DNA of 64,000 bases, taken from NCBI RefSeq assembly GCF_036417845.1, contig NC_089978.1, forward strand, positions 135,650,288 to 135,714,287, read 5' to 3'. The notes below the pieces were generated by a model that did not search any database, was not told the origin of the DNA, and was given only the letters and a program-made list of their open reading frames with translations. This stretch comes from Apteryx mantelli (Eukaryota; Chordata; Aves; Apterygiformes; Apterygidae). Below, piece by piece: positions 24,342 through 39,300 of this stretch (the first letter of the stretch is position 1; each line of letters starts with the position of its first letter). The position numbers and the translations under genes were made by a program.

Positions 24342-27300
24342 GTACAGTGCACCTCAGGTTTCTTGTCTTTCCCTTTCTTCCTGCTGCTTCTCCCTCTTTT
24401 TCCTTAGGTTTTCCTGCCAGAATATAAGCTTTAAACAGCTTGGGTGCACTTTTCTCTATAGGATTTCTTTTTCAAGTTAGAATGTTTCTGGAGTTCCAGT
24501 CTTATTTTCTTTCACAGCTGGGTTTACTAGGTCTCAGCTGAATCATCCTGAGTGCAGCATTTCCACCACAAATTCAAATGTGTGCTCTGTCTTTCCTGCT
24601 TTCATTTGTAAAGCTCACAGCTTTCATCATTAAGAGTGTGTGTGACTTATTTATGGTACATTGAACTATGTTTGAAACGATGGCTTGTTAGGGAGATTCT
24701 GCTTTCTGCCTCTCTGAAGCTTGCCCTTACTCTGGGACCCAGTGAACTCAGCGTTGTTCCACATTTTGGTGGTCATTCACTTCCTAGGTTGGACTGCAGT
24801 TTCTCACATCCTTGAGCCTGATGACAGTATCTTCAAAGCATATAGGGAATCCTCTTGGACCTAACCTTATCAACAAGATCGCCTGTGTCTTCACATGTAA
24901 ATACTGGATCAAGGCTGTTGCTGCTGTGCAAGATTGTCCCTTCCACATACAGGGATGCAGGATTGTTCAGGAAATGGAGCTGTATCTCTGGTTTTCATTG
25001 TTCCTTATAATTTCTGCATGCACATGGACTGCAGTACTCAAATAATAAAATTGCTTCCATTCCCTTGTAAAAATCTTTTTTTTTTCTTTCCCTCCAAAAC
25101 TCTGAGCATCTCTGGGGACAAAAATGTGGCTACATGGAACAATATAGATATATATGTGATATACATACACACATACATATTTATGTATATATGTATGTAT
25201 ATGCACATATATGCACAGAAATAAGTAGAATACCTTAAGAGGGACAAATGGACCTATCTGGTTTTAGGGAAAGGACTTCCACATAGTAGCATCATTTAAT
25301 TGCTGACCAAATAGCAGAAGCCTGTTTTGTTTTACTTCAAAACAGTGGGACATATATAAACTTAAAATGGAAGGAGAGGGGACAACAAGTCTGTCTCCAT
25401 GGAGCTCTGAAATGTTTAAATTTGGGTATGATAAACCAGATCTTTAGGAACATTCATGAAAAAACATAGGTAACTGAAAAATAAGCTCTCAGCAGACTCT
25501 GTAGAATGTCCAAGTGAACATGTGCAATGTAAAAGTCTGAAGATACTAATATTTTTATAGTTACAATAATAACATTATTTTTATATTTTTTAAATAATAG
25601 AAATGTGGGTTGAAAGGGACCTCTGAAGATCTCTAGTCCAACTTCCTGGTAGAAGCAGTGCTATTGCCAATACTAGATCTGGTTTCTTTGGCTTTGTTTG
25701 GCTGACTCTTGAAAGTCTCCCAGAACAGAGATTCCACCACCTCTCTGAGTATGTTTTCCAGTGCTGTGGTAACCTCTTGGTGAAGAAGATTTTTTTTTTT
25801 CCTAATGTCCAGCCTGAACCTCCCAAGTCACCATTTTCTGCTGTTGCCCCTTGTTTTATCATCTGCTATTACTAAGAAGGGTTTGGCCCCTTCTTCTTTG
25901 TCAATCCCCTTAGCCTAGTTGTAGGCTGCTATTTGATTGTCCCTCAACCTTCTCTTCAGCTGACTGAACCCGGCTCCCTCAACCTTTCCTCATATATCAT
26001 GTGCTCTAGGTCTGTGAACATCTTGCTTGTTGCTGCTGCTGGAAGAAAACAGAAAAACTGTCAAGCATATAAGCACTTCATAAATTTCTCATACATCATT
26101 ACAGTGTAACCCCAGTGGTCCTCATCTGACATCTCTGTGTTTCTTTATAAAACTCAGCTTAAGAAACATGTGTACTGCACACGATTTCCCTGTAAATGAA
26201 ATCAGAATTGCATGGGGACAACTTTGTTCGATCCCATTTTAGGTCTATATGTTTCCCACTACTTTCAAATAACATAAAACAGCCTTCTGCTATTTGGTCA
26301 TATTAGCTGTTTTCAATATGTAGAAGCTCTTCCCTAAAGAGGAATAGGTGTATTTCTCCTTCTTATTATACTGTTCTTTCTTTTCTATATGCATATTTTT
26401 TCTCATGCAGCCATGTTTTTGTCCCAGAGATATTCAGAATTTGAGGCGAAAGAAAAGGAACATTTTACAAAGGACTGGAAGCAGTTTTATAACTTTCATA
26501 TTGTTAACTATGCACAGACAGAGATGAAAAGCATCAGGAAAACCTTCTGTGGTGGCTTGTGTATGGAACTGTCCTTAGAAAACTTTTGCTTTTTGTGGAA
26601 AAGCTGCTGTAAGTCACTTTTACTTCATCCTGCCATTTTGTTGTGTGGAATTGCCGTGTCATCGCCTTAGCTTGCATTCTTCTTAGTGTTGAATTCTTCT
26701 TAATGTTAACAAGGAATACACACAAGAATAAGCAGCAATTAAATTTCACTATTGCTGTGTTGAAAGCCAGTGGAAAATATGGTACTATTTATCTACTATG
26801 CTCTGACTTTATAATTTATTGTGTCATGATTCTGCACTAGGAGAACAGTGCTTTTTCCTGACCGATAACTGATGATGATAAAACTTGGAAGATAATTTTT
26901 TTGCTAATTCTCACCTTCACTTGTGTTGCTGTTTGTTCTTTCTCCATGTATAGTAGTCCTTTGAATCTTAATGAGGTTTTGGCTCAGAGTTGTCCACAGT
27001 GATCCTGAATTGTATAGCATTTCCCAAAGGGATATCAAAGTTCAGTAAATGTAATACAATTTCCCACTAAGATTAGAGAGGACTTTGAGTTCATCTTTCC
27101 TTACTGTGCTGTGCTGGAGTACTCCTCTTAACCAGTTTGTAGCTCAACATGGAGTCTTGGCAATAGTGGTTCCATCTTGTATGACCTTCCCAAAGTTATC
27201 TTTGGAATTAAACTCTGGGATCTGCGTAGCCTGAAACATATGAACTTAAAAAACAGCATAGTTCAGGATCATGGGGAACAGAGATAAATAGTTATAAAAA

Positions 27301-30300
27301 AAAATAGTTATGAAAAAACAGTTATGAAAATTAAGGCCTGATAAGGATGAAGAGGAATTACATGCCTGTCACAGCCTAATAGATCTGCCAAAAATGATGA
27401 GAGCCATTTTTAAATTTTTTTCCCCCTGTTTTTCTACGTAAGACTCTCTAAGGAAATGTGAGCAGAATCTCTCTAGCATGTAATTATGGAAACTCTACTG
27501 TATAAGAATTGCAGTGTTCATCAAAAATAATTGATACATAAATTAGAACAAGTGAGTACACGGAACCAGGACAATTAGGCTATATTCCTCTTTCTGCTAT
27601 TGCCTGCCTCTGTAACTTTGATTGATAAGTCATTTATCTTATGTGTGTCCCCTCTCTCTCATAGCTATTGCTTCGGGATTAGTGGTATCACCTGACTTTC
27701 CTGGGATGCTGTGAGAATTAATTATTTTAATAACAATGATTTAACTTGTGTAGTACATTTTAACAGAAATATCAAAGCCCTTTTACATATATTAATTAAT
27801 TATAGAAATATAGAAATCTGTTCCACCAGAAATAATCCATTAGAGATGGTTGGGGCAATTTGCATAACTTGCAGAGAGCTGTGCAGCTCATTCCAAATGT
27901 GTTAATAAAAACTTTGTATCCCTCTTCAACATCACTGCTTTTATTCTCCTGGGGTTTTGTGGGGCTCTTCAGTCCCACAGACAGATTAGTCTTTCTTGTG
28001 CTTGAAGTGCTTTGCTTACCATTAAAGCAAACATGGTGCAACCAAAAAGTAACTCAGCCTAATGCTATTGCACTGAGCTGCTTAAGAGTTTTACAGGGAC
28101 ACAGTGAGTCTTGAGCTTCTAGACCAATCCGTCTCAAGTTGGTAGTAAATAAGAGATGTCACCTGAGGTTTGCTTTTCACTCATTTGAACAACTTTACTG
28201 AGATTTCAGAGCAAAAACTAATGTACAACTGTCCTGTCTTAAAATCCACAAGTCTTGTCAACATTAATTGGTTCCTTTGCTCTCAAAGATGACAGTGACA
28301 CAAAGACGCCAGCTCCCAGTTACACTCCATCATTTGTAATATGTTTCAATAACAATACTTTTGAGTAGTCAAGGTACAAAGAACAGCCTGTTGGAAACTG
28401 CTGCTGCATGTATGACAAAGTCAAAGGTATCACTGATAGCATTTTTGGTCTTCTTTTCTTATGCTGTTAGGCCCTCACTGTAAGTTTTGAGCCTAATAAT
28501 GGAAAACAAGCCACCTTAATTTCACAGATATGAAGCTCATCTGGAGCTCACATTTCCCCCACAACACACGGACACACATACATCTGACCCCGGTGCCTAA
28601 GATGTAACTTAGGCCCACAGGTCTAGCAAGCCATTTGCTTTCTTAAACTTGGCTATAGGTTTCCTCAGGAAGAATTAAACATGGAATTTCTTCTCTGCAA
28701 AAACAAACAAAAAATTATTAGAGAAAACCAATTAGATGCAGGGTGAGGAAGACAACCTAGGATGAATCTGCATGAAGATCCCTATTGACAAGGGCTGGAT
28801 TTTTTGTCTTAGGGTGAGGTTATGTTTCAACAGTTTAGTTTTATGAATAACTCAGTGAATAAATAAATAAGTAAATAACCAGTGCAGGAGAAATAAACTG
28901 TTGATCCAGTTCTAGCACGAGATTATTCTTGTGGTGCTGTCAGATGCAGATTTAAAAAACGGTGTTCTTGCCAGGAGACTGCCCTATTGGAGGTGAATGA
29001 GCAAGCTTTCTGCTACTTAGTGTGGTAGATGGTTTAAACATCAAAGGGGATAACAACACTTCAATCTCCATTGCTTATCTAGTAACATCTGCAATTGCTA
29101 ACCCGAGTATACAAAATAATTTTATTTATTTCCAATTTATTGCTGCATTTGGTGTTCATATATGCACACTGATAGGCCCCTCTAGAGATACTTAAGATAG
29201 GTGAACACTGATTAATTATGTAAATTAAGACTACAGAATTGTCACAGGGCTGCTACAATCAAGTGTTTTTAGTATCCTGCAACAGCAGAATTATAGCATG
29301 GGTCTTTTTCCTGGCAGAAAGAACCATTAAAGCCTATTAGCATAGGAGAAGCTCTGTTTACTGTTGACTTCCACACATGCACAGAAGAGTTTCCAGTTAA
29401 ATTATTGATTCCTGCTGTTGGCGCTGAAGAAATTTGATGACATTGCCCCGTTTTACTTCTCTGAGTCCCTGTTATCGTAATCTGTCTCCTTTTCACTTTG
29501 CGCTCTTTGTTCATAACTCATTCTTTGGCATTGCTCCTCCTTCTGGCTGATTAGCTTTCTCTGAGCACTCCCCTGCTCTCCTGAAGGCTTGCAAACATAA
29601 ACATGCTAGCACAAGGAAGGGAGGAGAGGAATCTCTTTTGGTGATTTCACAATGAAGTGCTGAAGAATGGATATTCTGAGTACCACAATAGGGAAAGAAA
29701 AGAAAGCTAAAATAAAATGTTGCTGCTGAATTTATAGGCCAGTTTGAAAGAATTGCCTTAGGTCTTCTGTAATGGACATTGCCATGAAGATAGGGAATGA
29801 AGCTAGCAGATGCCAAATTTAAACTGTACCCGGCAATAGGAATACTCGAGCTTGGGAATGCCTCAAGCAGTAGAAGGGAAGGCAGGAGGAGAAAGAAATG
29901 CTCTTTTTCATCTCTGGTGAGCTCAGTTTTGAAAAAAAAAAAGGCTTCAGATTGTTTGGTGTCAAAACAGTTCACATATTTAGCATAATTCCTCCATTTA
30001 AAAAAAAATATCCCTATAAATTCAAATTCCTACTTTTGTAACTAAGTCTTATGGAGTCTTATGGAGTTAGGAAGTACCTAAGAAGCTGTAAATGCAGAAA
30101 CATACATATCACCAGCAGAAAGTGCTTATGAAATCCTTAATCTTCTTTAAAGTTATTTCACATGACTCCCTCAGTCAGAATCTGACCTACATTCTATCTC
30201 CTCTTTGTTTCACAATGGATTTTCAGGTGTTGCTGACTTTGCCCTCACCTATACCGAAAAACAAATCACAGCCTCCTGAGCCTATCATTGAATCATCTAT

Positions 30301-33300
30301 TAAGTAAACTGGATGATAGTAATACAGGATCCAGAATCACTGAGTGCCTCAAGGCATCTACATACCTTAACTCAGTAGGAAGAACTTAGATGCGGTTCCA
30401 GTTGGATACTGTCATGGTTCTTGTTGCCCATGAGAACTACTATTTGTCTATATAACTGTGTTACCCTAAACTGATCCTATAAGGAGACATCAGTACTGCC
30501 TAGTGTTACACACATAACTTAGGTGGATACATTAGGAGCTTATTGTCCCTTGATTACATAGTTGATGCCAGAAATGATATAGAATAGCATCTTAGTTTAG
30601 CTGTGCTGAATTGTTTTCTCAAAGTGCCTAAGTAGGTCCCCATGCCGAATCATTCTCTTAAATCTTCCCTCTCCATCCAGTGGCTGTAATGGTAATTTAT
30701 GGAAACTAAGCATCTAGCGTAGAAAGCTCTGTTAAGAATCTAAAGTTATAGTTTTTACTTTGTGGCTGCTTTGACACCCAGAAACTAGAGTTATAACATG
30801 TAGAATTGATGCTGTGTTTGATGGGTCAGGAAGAAAATTGTTTAAATATCCAGAGCTATTAAAAATTTCAAATTGTAATCCAGTGTGAAGATTCAAGATT
30901 CAGGTGATGTAATTTGGATTTATTTTTTGCATTAGTGAAGGTAGTTCATGCAGTACTTTACACTTATATACTCACCACATTGCAGTAATGTGTTAAAAAT
31001 TGGCTGATAATTACAATGATATATTTTAAATGACAGTAAAATGTTTTCTCAATTAGGGGCCATAGAATTAAGAGATGGTAAAAACATGGTATAAATATGT
31101 AAGTCATGGATTTCTGAGGCAGTGGAGGCAGTGTGCTGTGACATTTATCAACACTTCTCGATTATTTACCAGCTTGCTGTTTGTCCTGGCACCTCTGATT
31201 CTGTGAGCCCAGTTGGAGATCACTACAATGAATAGACAGGTTTGAAAATTTTGGCCTAAATTTCTGAAAGCTGAGTATAATAGCTATTAGGTGTCTGCCT
31301 CTTAACAGGCTTATAATTTAATTAGTTGTTTACAAGGGCTTTGGAGAATTTTGTGAGAAAGGTATTGTGTTTGTGTCCTCCCACATTGTCTCTTGCCCAA
31401 TCCTTCCTCCTTCCTGAGGTCATCTGTGGGATAAAGGCATACCCAGTAAAGCATCAACATAGTAATTGTGGCACTGTTTATACTATTCAAACCCCACCAC
31501 CTTCCCACTTCCTGCCTCTGGAAGTTACATTCTCCAGAAACACAATCTTCCTCAGCCAAAATAATGGCAGAAGTGACAAACTTGCTTCACTTGTATTGAA
31601 TCTTACAAGTTTTTCTCTAAATGCCTCTTTATTTCCTCCCTACCTGTCTCATCCTAGTAGTAATGTTCTCTTCAAATCAGCTTGTAATTAGCAATTAAAG
31701 CAACTAACATATAGATAAGGCAAAGAAGAAATACTTCCCATGGCAGCAAGGCCAAGAGTCTGAAGAACACATACAGAATATGTCAGAATGGCTCCCTGGT
31801 TTGATCAGGATGGTTCTTTACATTCTGAATATTTATAGCTATATTCTGTTCTTTAGTATTTTTCTAGTCTAGTTTCTAGTGACTTGGGAAATGGGGCGCT
31901 CTTGGTGATAGGAAATGTTCCTTTTATGAAATGATAAATATTCCCTTCAGTTATGCTTTTATTATATTATATAATATTATATGCCTGTGCCCCTTAGCTT
32001 ATATTTAGTCAACTGATTCCTATTAATCTGTATACTTCTGATATCTCTTTGTTTTGCTTTATCCCCCAAATTCTCTCAAGCATGTCAGTATCCCTCTCCT
32101 ATAAAGCCGTCCAGTGCTTGGACACGTTTCAGTGGATTAAATCCAAAGATAACTGGGTATCAAAGAAACTTCTTTGTTTCAAGTTTATAAAGTACTATTA
32201 ATAAAAGAATAATTTAAGGCAAGAAATATATATTTCCATAAGACACAGAATTTCTGATGATTTTCTATGGTTTTATTATTGAATCATCCTATACCTATTA
32301 GGCACAAGTTCTGATGGCCATGGGCCATTCATTCTTTCTCTCTTTTTCTCTATCTCTGTTTCCCAATCTCTCTCTCTCTCTCTTGGATTTCCTGTGGCTT
32401 ATTATAGAGTTATATTCATAGATAATGGGTTCTAACATCAACATTATTAATTAATGCAAAACACCTATTGTTTTGTATAGTACTTGGCCAAAAAAGCTGT
32501 ATCCCTAAAATCTTGCAACTAAGTAATACCACAATACAAGGAAGAAATCTGTGACAACACAAGTAACAAACATTGAATATATCTCCAAGTTTATAGTTTT
32601 GACTAAAGTATTTGTTCTGTGTGCCTTTTTTGAGGGGTGTGAGACCAGTGTCCGGTCCACTAGCAGTTGTTCAACTGTGGTAAAAGGACTTAGTGTCCTT
32701 TGCCAAATAGGTAGGGAAAACAAGGCTGAAGTTCTCCTTGTTCATAGCAGCATTGCCATTGCTCTACAGTTTTCCTTAGACTTATTCCATTTCACACATT
32801 ACAGCCTGACCTGAGCTGTGCTAGGTGTTTTAGAATACTTAAAAATCTATACTATTAGAAAGCAGGGGTAAGATAAAAGTACAAAATTTGCCTCTGAACA
32901 CTGGCCTAAAGCTGAACTTACCCCATTTGGAATGAGGATTTTCTTGCTATTTCATTCTGAAAGCTCAGGAGACGTAGACTACTTCTTTTGTTTTTTGGGG
33001 GATTTTTTCCCTTAAAGCTTTAGATCTTGAACCTGGGCTACTTAGAAGTTTTTATCTGTATAAAAACAAAAACCAAAAAATCCACTCCAAAACATTTTTT
33101 AAGAATGAAAAGATACCTCTGAAAATATTGTAAGATAATGAAAGTAATAACTCCAAAATAGTAGTTTTTGTTCTATCTTTTGTGATTTTTGGGTGCCCAA
33201 ATTTTGAACATTAGTAAAACTTGTTTGGATGCTGACCAAGCAGGCGTGGCAGATAACTAGCGCAGTAACAATTGGATTGAAAAGAAAATTTCTGTTCCAT

Positions 33301-36300
33301 TCAGGAGGTAATAAAAAAGAAATCTTTAAATAAGATCTTATTTATAAAGTATTTTGTATGATAGGTTGGCTCATTCATGGGAAGAGACGGGATCAGTTGG
33401 TCAGGTTCTCCAAATCAGTTTATTTTTTTCCTCTGCAAATGCCTCTCTTATTCATTATCCAGAAAACAGTGTCTGGTCTCGAAGTTTACTTAAGTACCCT
33501 GGAAAACTTGGATCCCTTTTTTCCCCAAACTGAAGCAAGTCTGTAGCTCATCTCTGTCACCAAGTTAACTCCTCCATGCTCCACAGAAAAGACCAAAATC
33601 CATATAGAAAGCTTAAAGGTCGTACTCATGTTAACTATCCTTGATCTCTTTCTACAAGAATCCCAAGGCTAGAAAGCTTCCTGTTTCTCAGACTCATATT
33701 TTGGGGTCACAGGACAGGATGAAACGCTAGATGGGAGGTTAGTAGAGTTTTCCTCATCACCTACAGGGGCAGCTTATTCTTTATATTTTAAAAGTATAAG
33801 CCTGGTCCAGGTTAATGAGTGCAACAAGATCCATGAAACCTGGGGAAGAAAGCCAGTTGCTCTAGTCCTATGTATCTTTTGAAAAGAGATTTAACAGCTC
33901 CTTAAGCACCTTAGTTTTCAGATAAACTATGCTAAACCATTTTGCATGATTCCCCTTTACCTGTTTCACAAATTTTTTTGTACCTTGTTTACTAGTTAGA
34001 TATTGTTATAAAATCTGAGGCCACCAGCCCACCTCAGCCTGCTATCCAAGGCTAGCATGGGCAAATAGACAGCACAGGTTTTAGCATAAGTGATAGAATG
34101 TAAAAGACTGTGCAAATAAAAGCTGTTACTCTGAATGTGTGGCAAGCATGGCTGAGGGCTCAGATTGTTCAGCTTCCCAAGGCAGTGGAAAACCCTGAGG
34201 CAGCCTGATCAGATGTGTGAAGAATCAGACTTTAGTTCATGTAGAATCACTTTGTGAATGAGGTTCATCTTGCCTAACTTCTTATCTGTCTCTTCCTCAC
34301 AGATAGAGCCTTCTAGCACCTCCAGGAAAGACTATCCTATCCATCTCTATACACTGACTGTACCTGGTACGCAGGTGATCAGCTGAGATGGAATACCTAA
34401 CTTTTAGAGAAACACAGTTGGGTGAAAGGAGCCCTGCCCAAAGCATTCAAAACTGATGAATCAATCACCTAGAAAAAAAAGACCGTCCTAAAATATTTAG
34501 ACTTTTAAAATCTATTTTGGACTGGGAGGTGTGCTTTTCAAGTTACAAGACTGATGTTTTGCCATTTTTACAAAAAGAATTGAGGGCTAGTAGCTTATGG
34601 ATATTATCATGTCCGAACAGGAGCTTTAGAAGAAGCATTCAGTATTGCAAGGACCACACTAAATTACAAGAGTTGATTTTCCACTGCTGTGATCAACTTT
34701 GCACTGTCCAGGATATTGTTCACATCAAATGTCCCTACTGTAGTGAAGTACTTGTAAATTCTTATTTGACTCTGAAGGATCTACTGAAATAAGCAAAAGC
34801 CTGGTAGAGGATTCAAGGGCATTCTTCAGCTATAAATGTTCCATTGGTTTGGGACTTGTTTGACGGCATGCTCTCTCCCAGAACAGACACAGTTTTCAGT
34901 TCTCATCAACTTTCTCAATTCTCTCAGCAACAGAAAAACAAATATTATAGTTAAGTTTGTAAATGTCCCAGATAAGTTTGTATGATGAGCAATTACATTT
35001 CAGATCTCATTCTTTTAATTATACCATAGGAAGCTATGTTTGGATACCGGGGGAATTCTTGTTTGTACTTTTTCTTTTCCATCCATTATGTGGGTAATTC
35101 AGATGGAAACCTTTTTTTATTGTGCTCCATAAAAACCTGTTGGCTTTTTTTGCTCATGAGATAGCTAGTCTGCTGGCAGGAGAAGTCTCAAATGGCTGGT
35201 CGTTTGTTATCTTCAGTGCCTCAAACTGCAGGCTACATAAACCAGAATCAATTTGGGATTGGTTATTCCTTTCTCCTTTCTTTCCCTCTGCTGCCACCAT
35301 ATGGTTATGGGTCAGTAAGGCAAGAGCGGGTGAATGACCTGTTTTTTAGCACTGGGTTTGTTTGCTTTTTCCGGTTCTTTTATTGCTTTGGAGGGTGATA
35401 TTCAAAATTCCTCAGATAGTAGGTGTGTATTACCTACCTTTCAGGGCAAAATCACTTTTGAAGATTCTTACTGGCTTGAGCAAAGTTCATTCTAGTTCTG
35501 CAGAGAGGCACCATGTATTTGACTGTGTTCTTCAACAGCCACTGTTTCTTTATTGTAGGATCTGGGAATCCCCACTGCTCCAGGCTGCCAAGGAGAACAA
35601 CCTCCGAGCCATTACAAAACTTCTCACTGATGGAACATGTGATATCTATCAAAGAGGTTACTCAATTATTTGTTACAAATTGTTTTTTGGGGAAGACGAG
35701 ACCCTCCTGCAAAAGTCAGAGTGGCCTGGGTGTGTGTGCCACAACATTCACATCAGCAGTATCAAATTACTTAACTATATGTCAGCAGCTGAGAGAGGTA
35801 TTGGCTTCTAGAACAGATGGAAGAAAAATTCAGTAGTCTCCATTTTGCAACAAAGGGAGATTTCTAGCTCAGAGACATGGTCAACTCCTGAGTTGTGAAG
35901 ATGGGAGATGATATGATTGGTTTACAGCTTGACCAGGCCTCTTTTCTATAGGAACTGAGGGAGCTCGTTTCCTGAAGGAGATGGTCAGGGTGTGCTTATT
36001 TTACTTCCTGCTGCTCAAAAAGCATCCTCCTTTTCACAAACACCTGAAGTCTCTGCTCAGCTTCCAGATTTTGAGGGGGTGAAGGACAAGGCTATGCTGT
36101 TAGCATGTTATACAATGAGGCAGCGCCCTGCAATGCTCAAGGGAGGACCCAACACTCCCATAATTCTCCACGACAATAAATGCCTATCTGCTTTTTTCCC
36201 ATATGGCTAAATGTCTAGATGACCCACATGCTTCTCTTACTACCTCTAGGTGCAGTTGGGGAGACAGCTCTTCATGTGGCTGCCTTGTATGATAACGTGG

Positions 36301-39300
36301 AGGCTGCAGTGGCTTTGATGGAAGCAGCTCCAGAGCTTGTCAATGAGAGGATGACATCAGAGCTCTATGAAGGTAACAGCTCAGGGTAGGAGGATGGTCA
36401 GGGCTCTCTGCAGGGGGAGGGAAGAAGCATTCCCTACACATATAGGAAAATGGCTTACACTGTTCCTGGTTCAATATATTGCTAAACTGCTAAATTGCAA
36501 AACCAACATACAAGTGGCTCCTGACCCTTTGCAGAAAGGTGGGATTTTATTAAAACCAAATGCATGCACAACATGAAAAAATATGCAAATGAGTAACTCA
36601 CAAACCCTAAGCCCTGGCAGGCTTGTTGGCTACAGTGGGATGGCAAGGATATCTACAGTGTTTTGGCTTCAGCTGTAGACACATCTAGTCCTTTGTGACA
36701 AAGGGGCTACCTATCTGATTTCCTCTCAGAAGTGAAAAATTGGTTCTTTGGTATACAAAGACTGGGGATTAAAAACAAATGTGTCTACATTTTCTTTTTC
36801 TTTCTTCTGAAGAGATATGAACATTTCCTTTTTCTGTTTGTAAGTCTAGAATCAGAGCTAGGTCTGAAACAATAGCTGGCTGACTATTACACAATACTAG
36901 CCAGATTCTTGAAACCACTAAAATAATAATTATGGGTTTTTAAAAATTCCAAGACCTATTCTGAAGAATTTGAGCAGGTCTGCTTTGGGAGCTTTGTCTT
37001 GATCTGCTCTTCACATCCCATGAAGTCCTTTCTAAGGGACATGAACTTTCAGTGTACTTCCTGGAGGAATATAGCATGTCTTGTTTTCCCAAACAACATC
37101 TAGAAAGTGCATCCTGTTGGTTTTGTTGGCAGATTGTAAAATCCCTTTTCACAGATTCACAAAAAGATTTAAATAGAAAGGGACCTCTGGAACTCCGTAG
37201 TCCAACCTTCTGCTCAAAACAGGGATAGCGTCAAAGCCAAAGCATATTGCCCAGGTACCCTATGGATGCAGTCATGCTAAACTTAGATTTACCATACAAG
37301 AAATGTGAACTGCAGGCTACTAATCTCTGCTCTGACAGCCTGAAGTTGTTTTCTCAGAAGGCAAGTTTTTATTTGTGTGTCTTACAGGGCAGACAGCTCT
37401 CCACATTGCAGTAGTGAACCAGAACATCACTCTGGTGAAGGCTTTACTCAAGAGAGGGGCCAACGCCTGCATGGCACGGGCCACTGGGCAATTCTTCAGG
37501 CGCAGCTCCCAGAACCTTCTCTATTTTGGTACAGCCTTATTTTCTCTCCTTGTTGCTATGGGAAGGGACCAGTGGAGTGATGAAGGAAACATGAGGGAGG
37601 ATTGTTTTGGTCCCCACCTATAATGGATGAGCAGAGGCTCCTGTCTCCAGGGTCCTCAGTCACACACCTTTTAGCAGACAGTATCGATCCACCTAAATAT
37701 GTAGATATTATGTAAATATAAATATATATAAATTTTACACATTTTTTACATTTGTGTGCATAAAAAATTATATATTGTATAAAAAGTATAATATAATTTA
37801 TTGCTTACTGCAACTCACTTGTCATCCATTACTAAGATACTCCTGATAAGGATACTTTGTCCTTTCCCATGTTGTGGACTTGTTATTTTCCTCCTTTCTG
37901 AGTAGGTCTAGGAGTGGGGGGCAGGAGTTTTACAGGTTACCTGGAGTAACTCTTCCTTTCCTAACCTCAGGCTGAGTAGTATGGATAGCTTTCCCACTAA
38001 GTGATCCAACCTCCCATGCCTGCTGGGTCATTAATGTTGTTTCCCCCCCTGTTCCTTTCTTTGCAGGAGAACACGTTTTATCATTTGCTGCCTGTGTGGG
38101 AAATGAGGAGATTGTAAGGTTGCTCATTGAAAATGGAGCTGACATTAGAGCTCAGGATTATCTGGGTATGTGTGGTGGGGCCCAGTGAATTGCATACAGC
38201 AGAGCTGGACACTTCAAATCAGACTCTATCATCTGTGCAAGCACATATTTTTCTCTCATTACAAACAGCTGTTGGATGAGGGATATGAGGAAAATGGCAT
38301 CAGTCAAGTAGCAGCTTATTAGTATTGTTAAGCAATAATTACTTTCCTTCCATAGGGTTGAGCTATTCCATATATTTTACCTGTACTGCTTCCTCCACAG
38401 GTAACACTGTTCTTCACATCCTGGTTCTACAACCTAACAAGACATTTGCCTGCCATATGTACAGCCTGATACTTTCCTATGACAGGAGCAAACAGGGATC
38501 AGGATCACTTGAACTGATTCCGAACAATGAGGGGCTTACTCCATTCAAACTGGCTGGGGTTGAGGGCAATACTGTGGTGAGTTTCTGCGTGACACAGTTG
38601 CCTCCATACAGGGAGAGGTATTCAGAAATGCAGAACTTGAAGTAATCTCACCCAGATCAGGGGAGTTTGTGCACACTGTTAGTGGGTAGAAGATGTATAA
38701 CAAGTCCTTCCTTTTTCTGCCAGAAGTCTCATGTAAGACCAGAAAACTTGTATAAGAAATTTCTTAATCCTAATGAGAGGAACTAGTGCCTAAAGAACAT
38801 ATCTTTTCACCCAGTTTTTGAAACATTTGCATTATATAGGTGTTAACAGAAAGATCCACCCAAGTCATTTTTTAAAAGTTGTCTCTGCTATCTAGATGTT
38901 ATTACCCTAAATATGACACACACAAAAGTTCTCCAAGAAACAACATAAACAAGAACTCTATTTTTAATATAAAATCTCATACTTATGCTTCACCTGATAG
39001 AAGGTATAATAGCAGGTGATTAAGGCCCCATTGCACCACTGTTATTTGTCCACTGCCAGAGACAAGATACTGGACTGTATGGATCGTTGGTCTCCTCCAC
39101 AGTAATAGTTCCCATCTGTATTCCTGATAATGTGTGTCCAAAATATTTGCTGAATAAATAAAACAAATATTCACCCCAAAAGATTGCTCTGTTTTGTGTA
39201 TTATCTTGTTTAAAAGTGGTAAGACCAGACATATTAAGAAGAAGGTTTTAAAATTATACATTTTGAGAATATCCAGTGTCATTTTTGTAAGTGAAAGAAA

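Larger units (their letters stand above)
24342..35558 (+). other. TRPV6 intron 1 (11.2 kb)
   Basis: Contains a CR1 fragment (25.6-26.0 kb), an AT/GT microsatellite (25.14-25.22 kb) and a TC run (32.33-32.38 kb). The 91-codon open frame at 34517-34792 has no TRPV similarity and is not splice-bounded. I saw no alternative first exon that would join exon 2 in phase. Confidence 0.8.

Noticed and set aside
24934..25247. Overlapping Tyr/Ile/His-rich frames on both strands
   Set aside because: They are caused by the AT/GT microsatellite at 25143-25216.
34517..34792. 91-codon frame in intron 1, considered as an alternative TRPV6 first exon
   Set aside because: The peptide has no TRPV similarity, the frame ends in a stop rather than a donor, and exon 1 at 24214 already supplies the conserved LLQQKR junction.
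35657..35836. Open-frame extension beyond TRPV6 exon 2
   Set aside because: The conserved protein continues at exon 3 after a GT donor at 35657; the extra residues are intron read-through.
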